From Desmonostoc muscorum LEGE 12446 (GTDB taxonomy: Bacteria > Cyanobacteriota > Cyanobacteriia > Cyanobacteriales > Nostocaceae): a stretch of 64,000 nucleotides of DNA. The DNA lies in assembly GCF_015207005.2 (NCBI RefSeq), contig NZ_JADEXS020000001.1, forward strand, positions 496,001 through 560,000, read 5' to 3'. The notes beneath the pieces are model-generated. The model was not told where the DNA came from. It saw only the letters and a program-made list of their open reading frames with translations, and ran no database searches. Positions 26,063 through 34,443 of the stretch are shown here, in pieces. The first letter of the stretch is position 1. Every line of letters starts with the position of its first letter. The position numbers and the translations under genes were made by a program.

Positions 26063-28132
26063 ATGAGGAAAATCCAATTTAATGGCACTTTTGTGGCTGC
26101 TGTGGTAGCCAGAGTGACCGTTCTGACATCAAGGTTATCAAGGAGAATCAAAAGCGGTGTGACCATCGCGGCACTGGTTGCGATCGCCGTGCTAGCTGGA
26201 CATACTGTATCAGCGCAAGTATCACCCCCAACTTTTTCCCTAAAGACAGTGACGGTTCCAGAGCCGGACAACCTTGGAGAATTCGTTAAAGATAAGACCG
26301 CAGCGATCGCTCTGGGAAAGGCTTTTTTCTGGGATATGCAAATCGGTAGCGACGGTATCACATCGTGTGCTAGTTGTCACTTCCATGCCGGAGCGGACAG
26401 CAGAGCTAAAAACCAGCTCAGTCCGGGGATTTTGCGGGTGAATGCAGATAAAAGTCCGAATCCGGATAATACTTTCAGCATCGGTCAGCCAAACTATACA
26501 CTCAAGCCAGAAGATTACCCATTTCACAAACTCGCAGATCCAAATAACCGTTTTTCTCCTATTGTCTCCGACAGTAATGATGTCACCTCCTCCCAAGGAG
26601 TTTTTAATTCCAAGTTCGTGAATACCGATCCTGGTATTCCTCTGGACGATCCGGTCTTCAATGTGGGAGGTATTGAAACCCGTCGGGTGGAACCGCGCAA
26701 CACACCAACTGTGATTAATGCGGTGTTCAACTTCCGCAACTTTTGGGACGGGCGAGCGCAGAACGTCTTCAATGGGGTTAATGCGTTTGGGACGAGAGAC
26801 CCCAATGCTAAGCTATATAAATCAAGCATCTTCGGTTCACTACAACCAGTTAGTGTTCAACTCAAAAATGCATCTCTAGCTTCCCAAGCAGTAGCTCCAC
26901 CACTGAGTTCCTTTGAAATGTCCGCAGACGGTCGCACGTTCCAGGAAATTGGTGACAAATTTGGGTTTGGGTTCCTCGACAAGATATTCGATATTGTCAA
27001 GCGCAAGAAGCTGCTTCTTCCTAGAGAACTTGCTCACAAGTTACTTCCCTTAAGACCTCTTGGAAAGCAGATTGTCCATCATGATGACAGTGTACTAGGT
27101 CACTACAGCAGAGCGCCTCAAAAGGGTCTGACGACGCTTACCTACGGACAAATGATCAAAGCAGCCTTCAAGCCAGAGTGGTGGCAATCTACCCAGTTAA
27201 TCCAGGTTGATAAAGCCAACGGTAATACCAGGAAAGTTGTACTCTTGCCAGATTTGTCAAGTACTACTGAAGAATACACCCAAATGGAGTATAACTTTTC
27301 GCTGTTCTTCGGGCTGGCGGTTCAAATGTATGAGTCCACATTAGTATCTGACAATGCGCCCATTGACCAGTTCTCAAAAGACAACACTGGCGTTCTAAGT
27401 CCCCAGCAGCAACGGGGTAAAGAGATTTTTGAGAACCCCAACAATGCTTGCATCTTTTGCCACAGTGGACCAGAATTCACTGCTGCTTCAGTGAGAAACG
27501 TGCAGAACAGTGGGCGAATTACACGCTCACCAGCACCGGGGAATCCTCTCGAAGACACCGGTTGGTTCAAGATTGGGGTTAGACCAGAGCTTGAAGATCT
27601 GGGTGCGGGGGCTGAGGATGGGCTACCTGTATCACGCCCGTTATCGGAGGCGCGGCTGGCTCTGCAAGGAAAGTTTCAAGAGGTCTTTGGTGAAGCACCT
27701 AATATCATCCCTGGTCCAAATGATACAGTACAAGACGGATTGTTCAAGGCTCCTACACTCCGCAATGTCGAACTCACTGCCCCCTATATGCACAATGGTG
27801 GAATGTTAACCCTGCGGCAAGTGGTCGATTTCTACAGTCGAGGCGCTGGGGATGACAATGCAAATGTACCCCGCCTTCCTCCGCTAAATCTGAACGACGC
27901 AGACAAAGAGGCACTTGTGGCTTTCTTAAAAGCGCTGACTGATGAGCGAGTTCGTTACGAAAAAGCACCCTTTGACCATCCGCAGCTGTTTGTTCCTAAT
28001 GGACATCTAGGAAACGAAACCTATGTGATCGACGATGGCACAGGGAAAGCCAAAGATGACTTAGTGGAAATCCCACCTGTTGGTCGTAATGGTCGTATCA
28101 CTCCGCCTGCCAACTTCCTTCCGACTCCCTAA
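26063..28132 (+). CDS. Di-haem cytochrome c peroxidase family protein
   Basis: A 689-residue exported protein. The N-terminus has a basic stretch and a hydrophobic segment (IAALVAIAVLAGHTVSA) ending near residue 51, a Sec-type signal. Two c-type haem sites are present: CASCH near residue 112 in the N-terminal domain and CIFCH near 467 in the C-terminal domain, which starts GKEIF as in CcpA/MauG enzymes. Family members reduce hydrogen peroxide or oxidise substrates in the periplasm. At 689 residues it is about twice the size of classical CcpA; the extra 250 residues lie between the two haem domains. It is preceded by a 450-bp spacer without genes. Confidence 0.85.
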   Translation: MRKIQFNGTFVAAVVARVTVLTSRLSRRIKSGVTIAALVAIAVLAGHTVSAQVSPPTFSLKTVTVPEPDNLGEFVKDKTAAIALGKAFFWDMQIGSDGITSCASCHFHAGADSRAKNQLSPGILRVNADKSPNPDNTFSIGQPNYTLKPEDYPFHKLADPNNRFSPIVSDSNDVTSSQGVFNSKFVNTDPGIPLDDPVFNVGGIETRRVEPRNTPTVINAVFNFRNFWDGRAQNVFNGVNAFGTRDPNAKLYKSSIFGSLQPVSVQLKNASLASQAVAPPLSSFEMSADGRTFQEIGDKFGFGFLDKIFDIVKRKKLLLPRELAHKLLPLRPLGKQIVHHDDSVLGHYSRAPQKGLTTLTYGQMIKAAFKPEWWQSTQLIQVDKANGNTRKVVLLPDLSSTTEEYTQMEYNFSLFFGLAVQMYESTLVSDNAPIDQFSKDNTGVLSPQQQRGKEIFENPNNACIFCHSGPEFTAASVRNVQNSGRITRSPAPGNPLEDTGWFKIGVRPELEDLGAGAEDGLPVSRPLSEARLALQGKFQEVFGEAPNIIPGPNDTVQDGLFKAPTLRNVELTAPYMHNGGMLTLRQVVDFYSRGAGDDNANVPRLPPLNLNDADKEALVAFLKALTDERVRYEKAPFDHPQLFVPNGHLGNETYVIDDGTGKAKDDLVEIPPVGRNGRITPPANFLPTP

Positions 28133-28133
28133 A

Positions 28134-28240
28134 ACTGGGGACTGGGGACTGGGGACTGGGGACTGGGTACTGGGTATTGGGTATTGGGAAAACTCTTCCC
28201 TAATTTCCAGTCCCTATTCCCCAGTCCCCAATCCCTTTTA
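28134..28240. repeat. Heptamer array GGGGACT with inverted partner
   Basis: Four GGGGACT units and degenerate GGGTACT/GGGTATT units are followed by their complement (CCAGTCCC, CCCAGTCCCC, CCCAATCCC). It can form a long imperfect hairpin just after the di-haem peroxidase stop codon, so it may serve as terminator. Confidence 0.75.
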
Positions 28241-28316
28241 GGGAGGTAATTTTTACTGGAGCTAGAAGGATGCTTCCTCCTGTATCTTAAAAGTAGTAAG
28301 ATTAAAATCAAAATAT

Positions 28317-28523
28317 ATGGATAGTCAAGAATTAGCGCAATATATCGAAGCAACCAATAGCATCAGTAAACCTTGGCTATTGGTTCAACTGCGTCTCAAA
28401 AAACTGCAAGAGCGTCGAGCTACCCTGACAGACGATGTTTACAGCAAAGAATTAGAAGATATTTACCAAGACTTGATGAATTTGGGTGAATGGTGGCGGG
28501 GTATTGAAGATGAAGTATTTTAA
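28317..28523 (+). CDS. Small conserved hypothetical protein
   Basis: A 68-residue acidic, helical protein (MDSQELAQYIEATNSISKPW...) with a probable coiled segment LRLKKLQERRATL and a Trp-rich end (GEWWRGIEDEVF). I recognise no domain. It precedes purM by 66 bp in the same direction, with an inverted repeat in between. Its codon use looks like that of its neighbours, which argues for a real gene. Confidence 0.7.
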   Translation: MDSQELAQYIEATNSISKPWLLVQLRLKKLQERRATLTDDVYSKELEDIYQDLMNLGEWWRGIEDEVF

Positions 28524-28525
28524 AC

Positions 28526-28561
28526 TTAGGAGTCGGGAGTTTTTCTAATTCCTGACTTCTA
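28526..28561. terminator. Inverted repeat between the small gene and purM
   Basis: TTAGGAGTCGGGAG pairs with CTGACTTCTAA through an interrupted stem around TTTTTC. It lies directly after the stop of the 68-residue gene and could separate it transcriptionally from purM. Confidence 0.4.
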
Positions 28562-28589
28562 ACTGAAATTAATAAGGGTTTAGTAGGGA

Positions 28590-29618
28590 ATGGATTATCG
28601 GGATGCAGGAGTTGATGTTGAGGCTGGTCGAGGCTTTGTAAATCAAATTCGCAACTTGGTTCACAGTACTTTCAGACCGGAAGTAATTGGTGGATTAGGT
28701 GGCTTCGGTGGCTGCTTTCAACTACCAGGGGGTTTTAAGGAACCAGTTTTGATTTCTGGGACGGATGGTGTGGGTACGAAGCTGAAAATCGCTCACATTC
28801 TCAACCGCCATGATACTGTTGGCATCGATTTGGTGGCGATGTGTGTTAATGATGTGCTGACATCTGGTGCAGAACCGCTGTTTTTTTTAGATTATCTGGC
28901 AACTGGGAAGTTGGACAAAGAGCAATTAACTGATGTGGTTGCGGGTATCGCTGCTGGATGTAAGCAAGCTGGTTGCGCTTTGTTGGGAGGAGAAACGGCT
29001 GAGATGCCCGGTTTCTACCAACTGGGTGAGTATGATTTGGCTGGGTTTTGTGTGGGAATTGTCGAAAAAAGTCAGATGTTGGATGGTTCCCAAGTACAAG
29101 TAGGAGATGTAGCGATCGCCCTTGCTAGTACAGGCGTACACAGTAATGGTTTCAGCTTAGTACGAAAGATTGTTAGCGATGGCAACTTTGCTTGGAGCGA
29201 TACTCCAGAATTGTTAGGTGGGGAAACTATCAGCGAAACTTTCCTCAAACCCACCCGCATTTATGTCAAACCGGTTTTAGCAGCACTAAAAGCAGGTTTG
29301 TCAATTCATGGTATGGCTCACATCACAGGCGGTGGCTTGCCAGAAAATTTGCCTAGATGTTTGGGAAAAGGTCAAGCGATTAAAATTGACAACAGCAGTT
29401 GGAATGTTCCCGGTGTTTTTCAGTGGCTAGCTGATGCCGGAGAGGTCAGTTCCGAAGCCATGTACAATACATTCAATATGGGAATTGGTTTTGTATTGCT
29501 GGTGTCACCTGATGAGGTAGAGCAGACAATTAGCCATTTTCAATCATATGAAATTCCAGCTTTTGCGATCGGTGAAGTCATTACTGGTTCGGGAGAGTTA
29601 GTGGGATTACCCTTTTAA
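28590..29618 (+). CDS. purM: Phosphoribosylformylglycinamidine cyclo-ligase
   Basis: A 342-residue AIR synthetase, fifth step of purine synthesis. The N-terminal [11 protein letters not shown], the ATP-site [13 protein letters not shown] (about 56-68), [32 protein letters not shown] and [12 protein letters not shown] are all family signatures. It is full length with an ATG that fits the family N-terminus. The gene order around it is not a purine operon. Confidence 0.96.
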   Translation: MDYRDAGVDVEAGRGFVNQIRNLVHSTFRPEVIGGLGGFGGCFQLPGGFKEPVLISGTDGVGTKLKIAHILNRHDTVGIDLVAMCVNDVLTSGAEPLFFLDYLATGKLDKEQLTDVVAGIAAGCKQAGCALLGGETAEMPGFYQLGEYDLAGFCVGIVEKSQMLDGSQVQVGDVAIALASTGVHSNGFSLVRKIVSDGNFAWSDTPELLGGETISETFLKPTRIYVKPVLAALKAGLSIHGMAHITGGGLPENLPRCLGKGQAIKIDNSSWNVPGVFQWLADAGEVSSEAMYNTFNMGIGFVLLVSPDEVEQTISHFQSYEIPAFAIGEVITGSGELVGLPF

Positions 29619-29923
29619 TAGATATTTTTTATACATCACATAACATTTCATTTTTACCTTAGAGCAAGAGACGCGATAAATCGCGTCTCTAAGATGATTA
29701 ATTTTGATATGCAATATTTATTACCACTTAATTTTCGAGGTAATTCCAACTATGTCTGACTACTGACCTTGAGATTTGCTAACGTAGTCTTAACATATCG
29801 AAAAATTTGCTAATAAAGCTGAGGAATTAGCTGGCAACACTAATTTACAGTCGTGAGTATTTCTCATCTGTAGGTGTGGCGTTTTAGTGTGTTAGAAATA
29901 TATATTTTTGTTTCGAGGGGGTT
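29619..29923. other. Intergenic region with a 24-bp perfect palindrome
   Basis: The palindrome AGAGACGCGATAAATCGCGTCTCT at 29667-29690 lies about 50 bp after purM and belongs to the same family as the longer inverted repeat at 52084-52154. It may work as the purM terminator. The rest of the spacer holds no gene. A GAGGGGG purine tract about 6 bp before the ATG at 29924 is the ribosome binding site of the next gene. Confidence 0.7.
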
Positions 29924-30610
29924 ATGGTTATAAATTTTGCCCGCACTACTGCTTCCACAGAACTTTTGAAGCAAGTATTCCAGAACATTGATGCACATAG
30001 TTGTCCCACGTTATTCAACTTTCATATGCACACTGTCCATTCCGATGGCAGATTGCTGCCGAGTGGATTGATGGAACAGGCGATCGCAATTGGGCTAAAA
30101 GGGTTGGCGATTACCGATCATCATAGTATCGCCGGCTATCAAGCAGCACAAGCTTGGTTAGAGGATTGGAAGTGGACTAATCCTGGTACAAGCACTCCTC
30201 TATTGTGGAGTGGTGTGGAAATCAATGCCAACCTTTTAGACATAGAAGTTCACATTTTGGGTTACGCTTTCGAGCTAGAACACCCCAGTATCAAACCTTA
30301 TTTGCAAAGAAGGCCGACTACAGGTAAAGAATATCAAGCAAATAATGTGATTGCTGCTATTCATGAAGCTGGGGGATTGGCAGTTTTGGCTCATCCTGCG
30401 CGTTACAAGCGATCGCATTTTGACTTGATTCCAGCTGCGGCCGAAAAGGGTATCGATGGTGTGGAAGCTTTCTATGCCTACAATAACCCCAATCCCTGGA
30501 AACCCAGCGCCTTGGAATCAGAACAAGTGCAAAAGTTGGCTGATGAATATCTTCTTTTCAATACCTGCGGTACTGATACTCACGGATTGAATTTGCTACA
30601 ACGCTTGTGA
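29924..30610 (+). CDS. PHP-domain metal-dependent phosphoesterase
   Basis: A 228-residue PHP protein. The metal-binding motifs are HMHTVHSDG (about 29-37), AITDHHS near 61-67, a glutamate in GVEINANLLDIEVHILGY near 93-110, LAHPARY near 151, and a C-terminal GTDTHG. All are intact. Family members are trinuclear-metal phosphatases acting on nucleotides or sugar phosphates; the exact substrate is unknown. It has no polymerase domain. Confidence 0.88.
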   Translation: MVINFARTTASTELLKQVFQNIDAHSCPTLFNFHMHTVHSDGRLLPSGLMEQAIAIGLKGLAITDHHSIAGYQAAQAWLEDWKWTNPGTSTPLLWSGVEINANLLDIEVHILGYAFELEHPSIKPYLQRRPTTGKEYQANNVIAAIHEAGGLAVLAHPARYKRSHFDLIPAAAEKGIDGVEAFYAYNNPNPWKPSALESEQVQKLADEYLLFNTCGTDTHGLNLLQRL

Positions 30611-30864
30611 AGATGAATTTATGTTGTTAACACTCCTGGTTCCAGCTGCCAGGAGGTTATCCGATCGCATTTGAGGGCGTTGCTGAATAATGGGATGATT
30701 GAGGCTGATGCAAAGACACACCAGACATGGGGATTATAGTTGAGTATCATTTTACATAAAGCTGCTCAACTGAAGTATGGAAAATTAGAGCTTGTCCAGC
30801 AGGATCGGCAAGTCAAAGAAGCCGAACTTTTAAAAATTTGAAGCCAAGGAATCAAATAGGAATC

Positions 30865-31569
30865 TTATAGTCGATTTTTGGTTGGGATCACAATCATCGC
30901 AAAATACGGTACTTCTGCGGGATCAACGTCATCTAAGGGTAGAATGCGTTGTTGTGTCGTTGTTGCTCGCTCAATATATCTTGCCCGCGATACTAATCCC
31001 AATTTATGCAGAATGTCCCGCACTTTGGTAAAGTGGCGACCTAGTTTCATAATTGCCGCTGCATCGGTCATTAACAGTTGTGTAGTCAGTTCTTCTGCTG
31101 GCAGTGTGGCAGGCAAGACTGTAAGAATATCATTGTAGTAAGTGAAAGGTACACCCAAGGCTACTGGACAAGCCATCAGTGAGGAAACTCCAGGGACAAC
31201 TTCTATTTGGTATTCGTCACATAATCGCGTGAACACGTACATGAAGGAGCCATAGAAAAAGGGGTCACCTTCACATAGCACTACGACATCTCGACCTGCT
31301 GCTAAATGAGCGGCGATTGGTTCAACTTCTTTATCGTAAATTGACTTGGCTTTTTCTGGTTCCAAAGCGCGGGGGAGATGATATGACACCTCGATTTGAT
31401 CCCCAGGTAGATATTGCGCGACGATCGCTCTGGCAATACTCTCTTTATCTGTGGCTGATTGATAGGCTACCACAGGAGCCGCACGTAATAGCCGCAGTGC
31501 CTTCAGAGTCAATAATTCTGGATCGCCTGGGCCGACACCAATTCCATAAAGACGACCTTTGTTACTCAT
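30865..31569 (-). CDS. cobI: Precorrin-2 C20-methyltransferase
   Basis: A 234-residue SAM-dependent tetrapyrrole methylase that makes precorrin-3A in cobalamin synthesis. Visible features are GIGVGPGDPELLTLKA at the N-terminus, LCEGDPFFYGSFMY near 98-111 and VVPGVSSLMACP near 122-133. Its ATG shares one base with the stop of cobH (TAATG), so the two are translationally coupled. It is the last gene of the leftward cobG-cobH-cobI group. Confidence 0.93.
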   Translation of the reverse strand: MSNKGRLYGIGVGPGDPELLTLKALRLLRAAPVVAYQSATDKESIARAIVAQYLPGDQIEVSYHLPRALEPEKAKSIYDKEVEPIAAHLAAGRDVVVLCEGDPFFYGSFMYVFTRLCDEYQIEVVPGVSSLMACPVALGVPFTYYNDILTVLPATLPAEELTTQLLMTDAAAIMKLGRHFTKVRDILHKLGLVSRARYIERATTTQQRILPLDDVDPAEVPYFAMIVIPTKNRL

Positions 31570-32195
31570 TATTCTTCCTCCGTTGCCAAGGCGTTAACTG
31601 CGGCGGCGGCGATCGCACTACCACCGCGCCGACCATGTAATGTTAAAAATGGTACATTTCTGCTGTCTGCTGCCAATGCGGCTTTCGATTCCGCTGCACC
31701 GACAAACCCCACTGGAAAGCCTAATATTATAGCAGGCTTCGGCGCTCCTTCGTCGAGCATTTCTAATAGCCTAAATAGGGCGGTGGGGGCATTGCCAATT
31801 GCTACTACTGATCCTTCAAGGTGCGATCGCCATAATTCTAAAGCTGCTGCGGATCTTGTAGTATCAAGACTTTTGGCAATATCTGGCACTTCAGGATTGT
31901 TGAGGGTACAGATAACTTGATTGTTTGCAGATAAGCGTCGCCTGGTTACGCCATCAGCAACCATCCGGCAATCACAGAGAATGGTTGCTCCTGCTGCTAA
32001 TGCTGCCCTTGCGGATTGTACTGCTGTTGGTGAATATCCCAAGTCAGTGACGATATCCGTCATTCCACAGGCATGAATGAGACGTACAGCAACTTTTGCT
32101 ACATCTGGTGGCAGCACATCTAGGTTGGCTTCTGACCGGATGATGGCAAAGGAATTGCGGTAAATTTCGTTGGCGTCTCGGATGTAGTCGGGCAT
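31569..32195 (-). CDS. cobH: Precorrin-8X methylmutase
   Basis: A 208-residue CobH/CbiC enzyme, shifting the C11 methyl of precorrin-8X to C12 to give hydrogenobyrinate. Signatures are SFAIIRSEANLD near 15-26, RLIHACGMTDI with the catalytic His near 43, ADGVTRRRL and GFPVGFVGAAESK. It overlaps the cobI start by one base and lies 162 bp after cobG. The spacer contains a dispersed CGCAGAGGCGCAGAG repeat. Confidence 0.94.
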   Translation of the reverse strand: MPDYIRDANEIYRNSFAIIRSEANLDVLPPDVAKVAVRLIHACGMTDIVTDLGYSPTAVQSARAALAAGATILCDCRMVADGVTRRRLSANNQVICTLNNPEVPDIAKSLDTTRSAAALELWRSHLEGSVVAIGNAPTALFRLLEMLDEGAPKPAIILGFPVGFVGAAESKAALAADSRNVPFLTLHGRRGGSAIAAAAVNALATEEE

Positions 32196-32283
32196 TGAAT
32201 TTTGGATTTTAGATTTGGGATTTTGAATTGAGTTGTTAATGGAGATGGATACTTTTTGTCACTACAAGAACATCTATTTAATT

Positions 32284-32325
32284 AACCGCAGAGGCGCAGA
32301 GAACACAGAGGAAGAGAAACAGAGA
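32284..32325. repeat. Dispersed CGCAGAGGCGCAGAG repeat, copy 1
   Basis: Reads CCGCAGAGGCGCAGAGAAC on the plus strand in the cobG-cobH spacer. Related copies lie at 35641-35682 and 46711-46736. Confidence 0.65.
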
Positions 32326-32357
32326 AATTGGGTAATCTTCCACTGTGAAGGGAGTCA

Positions 32358-33869
32358 TCAATTATGTAACTGAGGAAGTGGATATCGATTGGCAAATTCT
32401 TGAAAGGACTCATGGGAGTTTTGGCGTTTAATTTTATACATTTGTAGGATTTGTTCTATTAATCCAGGTAGTTCGGCAAAGGTGACATATTGGTATACTT
32501 CTCTACCGAATTTCTGGGTGCTGTTGCTGTCACCGAGATGAACGTGATAGGCTTCTACTGTTTCATTGTCTGCCTCAACGTTGACACCAAGTAAGGTGAT
32601 GTCACTTTTGCTATGCTGGGCGCAGGATTTTTGGCAGCCAGTAAAGTGGATATTAATTGGGTGTTCTAGAGTCACGCGAGTTTCAAGATATTCTGCCAAT
32701 GCCAAGGCGTGACTTTTGGTGTCTGTGGCAGAAGCGGCACAACCTTTGTTACCGGAACAGGCTACTAACGCACTCTTGGTGTTGGTTGGTGAGGAATCTA
32801 ATTCTAAGAGAGTAATTTCATTTTGGACATTGGTAAGTCGTTCTTGAGGAATATCTGTTAACAGCAAATTCTGCCAGGGGGTTAACCTGAGAGTTCCATT
32901 GCCATATTTTGCTGCTAAATCTGCTAAACCCCGCATTTGTCTACTCTCTACTCGTCCAAGAGGTAAGACGACACCAATATAAAATAATCCTTTCTGGCGT
33001 TGGGGATGGATGCCAATATGCTGATAGTTAGTATCTATTTTCTCTGCAACTGGGCATGTTTCACTGTGGGAGATAGGAAAAGGTAGACGTTGCTGAACTT
33101 CCTGAAGATAATTTTCACAACCCAAAGTATTTAATAAATCTCTCAAACGTAGCCGACGTTTATCATTAATATTAGTGTGATTGAGATAGACATCTGTCAA
33201 AGCTGCCAAGACGGGTAAACAATGATCTGGTGGTAACAAAATTTTCACATCGCTGGGTGGTTGTCCTTTCGCGCCTGCACTAAGATGGAGGCGAAAGTAA
33301 ACATCACCATTAACTAAGACAGCAGCAAATAGGATATCATTTAGGCGATCGCGCACTTGAACTGTCCCACCGCCATCAAAGCAAACACTAAATTTTGCCG
33401 AAAGTCCCGATAACGCCGGATGTGCAGCAAGATAATTATCCCATGCTTGGACAAAAGGACGAGTGTCAATTAATTCTTGGCGATCGATACCAGCAGTTGG
33501 GCTAGTCATAATATTTCGGATGTGGTCTACATCGGTATTACGAGAACCGAGTCCCATATCCTGTAACTGTTTGAGAACTTGAGAATTGATCGGAGTGCGA
33601 ATTTCGCGGATTTGCAAATTAGCTCGATTAGTCACATCTACATAGCCGCCGCCGTGGTGGTCTGCTATATCTGCGATCGCGCGGCACTGTTGACTATTAA
33701 TAATCCCACCAGGGATTCTCATGCGAGATAGTATACCATCCTCAGCGGGTGTAGCATAAAACAAGCCAGGACAAGTGGCAAATCCAGAAGGCAAATTTAG
33801 AACTCCTTCCCCGTGCAACGCAGGGAGTAGACGGTGATTGTGTCTTGAGGACATCCTGAGAGTTGGCAT
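32358..33869 (-). CDS. cobG: Precorrin-3B synthase
   Basis: A CobG protein of up to 503 residues, the oxygen-dependent ring-contraction monooxygenase of aerobic cobalamin synthesis. It is sulfite/nitrite reductase-like, with a 4Fe-4S and sirohaem-type site: four Cys in ACSGNKGCAAS and FTGCQKSCAQH near 395-440. The start is uncertain. ATG 33869 lies inside the B12 box of the riboswitch and has no Shine-Dalgarno. An in-frame TTG at 33794 (before PSGFATCPGLFY) has an AAGGAG seven bases upstream and leaves the conserved CPGLF region intact. It heads the cobG-cobH-cobI operon. Confidence 0.9.
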   Translation of the reverse strand: MPTLRMSSRHNHRLLPALHGEGVLNLPSGFATCPGLFYATPAEDGILSRMRIPGGIINSQQCRAIADIADHHGGGYVDVTNRANLQIREIRTPINSQVLKQLQDMGLGSRNTDVDHIRNIMTSPTAGIDRQELIDTRPFVQAWDNYLAAHPALSGLSAKFSVCFDGGGTVQVRDRLNDILFAAVLVNGDVYFRLHLSAGAKGQPPSDVKILLPPDHCLPVLAALTDVYLNHTNINDKRRLRLRDLLNTLGCENYLQEVQQRLPFPISHSETCPVAEKIDTNYQHIGIHPQRQKGLFYIGVVLPLGRVESRQMRGLADLAAKYGNGTLRLTPWQNLLLTDIPQERLTNVQNEITLLELDSSPTNTKSALVACSGNKGCAASATDTKSHALALAEYLETRVTLEHPINIHFTGCQKSCAQHSKSDITLLGVNVEADNETVEAYHVHLGDSNSTQKFGREVYQYVTFAELPGLIEQILQMYKIKRQNSHESFQEFANRYPLPQLHN

Positions 33870-33940
33870 TCTGACTTAGGCAATCCCATCACAGTTGCGG
33901 CACAGTCCCGGAATTTCACCGGAGTTTCCCAACCCCAAGT
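33855..33940 (-). ncRNA. Compact cobalamin (AdoCbl-type) riboswitch
   Basis: On the minus strand the core reads GGGAAACTCCGGTGAAATTCC, then GGGACTGTGCCGCAACTGTG, then a short linker, then AAGTCAGAATGCCAAC. These match the conserved GGGAA, GGTG..TCC, ACTG..CCGCAACTG and B12-box elements of cobalamin riboswitches. The outer stem pairs GTTGG with CCAAC. It is shorter than the full class I element, as in the compact class II forms. It lies directly upstream of cobG and should repress cobG-cobH-cobI when cobalamin is high. Confidence 0.87.
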
Positions 33941-33944
33941 TTTA

Positions 33945-34136
33945 TTGACACACTCCCTCGTTTTCTAAACGAGGGATTCTGGGGTCAAACAATGATTGCA
34001 GGTACAACCCGTCTTATATCATCTAGCCCAATGGACAATGCCCTGCCCACTTAATTGAATCATACCATCACCGAATAAATTCGGTTACTCGCTTATATCC
34101 CCTGCATGAATGACAGGGGCTTTACGCATCACGAGT
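33945..34136 (-). mobile_element. Gene-less IS200/IS605-like element (PATE/MITE)
   Basis: Read on the minus strand, a left hairpin CCCCTGTCATTCATGCAGGGG (34099-34119) follows GCGTAAAG. After a second hairpin ACCGAATAAATTCGGT (34070-34085) and about 100 bp, the right end has a perfect 9-bp hairpin CCCTCGTTT-AGA-AAACGAGGG (33955-33975) followed by GTGTGTCAA at 33945. Subterminal hairpins and a TCAA right end are typical of IS200/IS605 elements, which lack inverted repeats. No tnpA or tnpB is present. The outer left boundary (TTAC at about 34137) is a guess. Confidence 0.55.
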
Positions 34137-34270
34137 CGTAATTTAGCATGATAAGGCTGTCAGTAAATTGAAGACTTTATAATTTTGCATTAACGTGGGT
34201 GGGGAATAGGGAGTGGGGAGTAGGGAATCAGGCTTTTCGAGGTGAGGACGAGTTTTTTCACGCAATTAAA

Positions 34271-34365
34271 TATAGCGCTTCTCACTTGGGTAAAATATGC
34301 CCGTTCGTAGGGGCGCACAGCTGTGCGCCCCTACAGCGTATTGCATCCAAACGAGAATCGCTATA
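34271..34365. mobile_element. 95-bp MITE with terminal inverted repeats, copy A
   Basis: It starts TATAGCGCTTCTC and ends GAGAATCGCTATA, a 13-bp terminal inverted repeat with one mismatch. The centre is the palindrome GTAGGGGCGCACAGCTGTGCGCCCCTAC. Copies of the same plan and size lie at 50219-50314 and 50432-50528, and a half copy lies near 170-217. It carries no gene. Confidence 0.78.
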
Positions 34366-34443
34366 GGAGTCGCAAAAGCTACTTTTGAAAAGGAGCTAGG
34401 CACAGAGACTATTGTCATTCTGAATTCTGACTCCTGAATTCTG

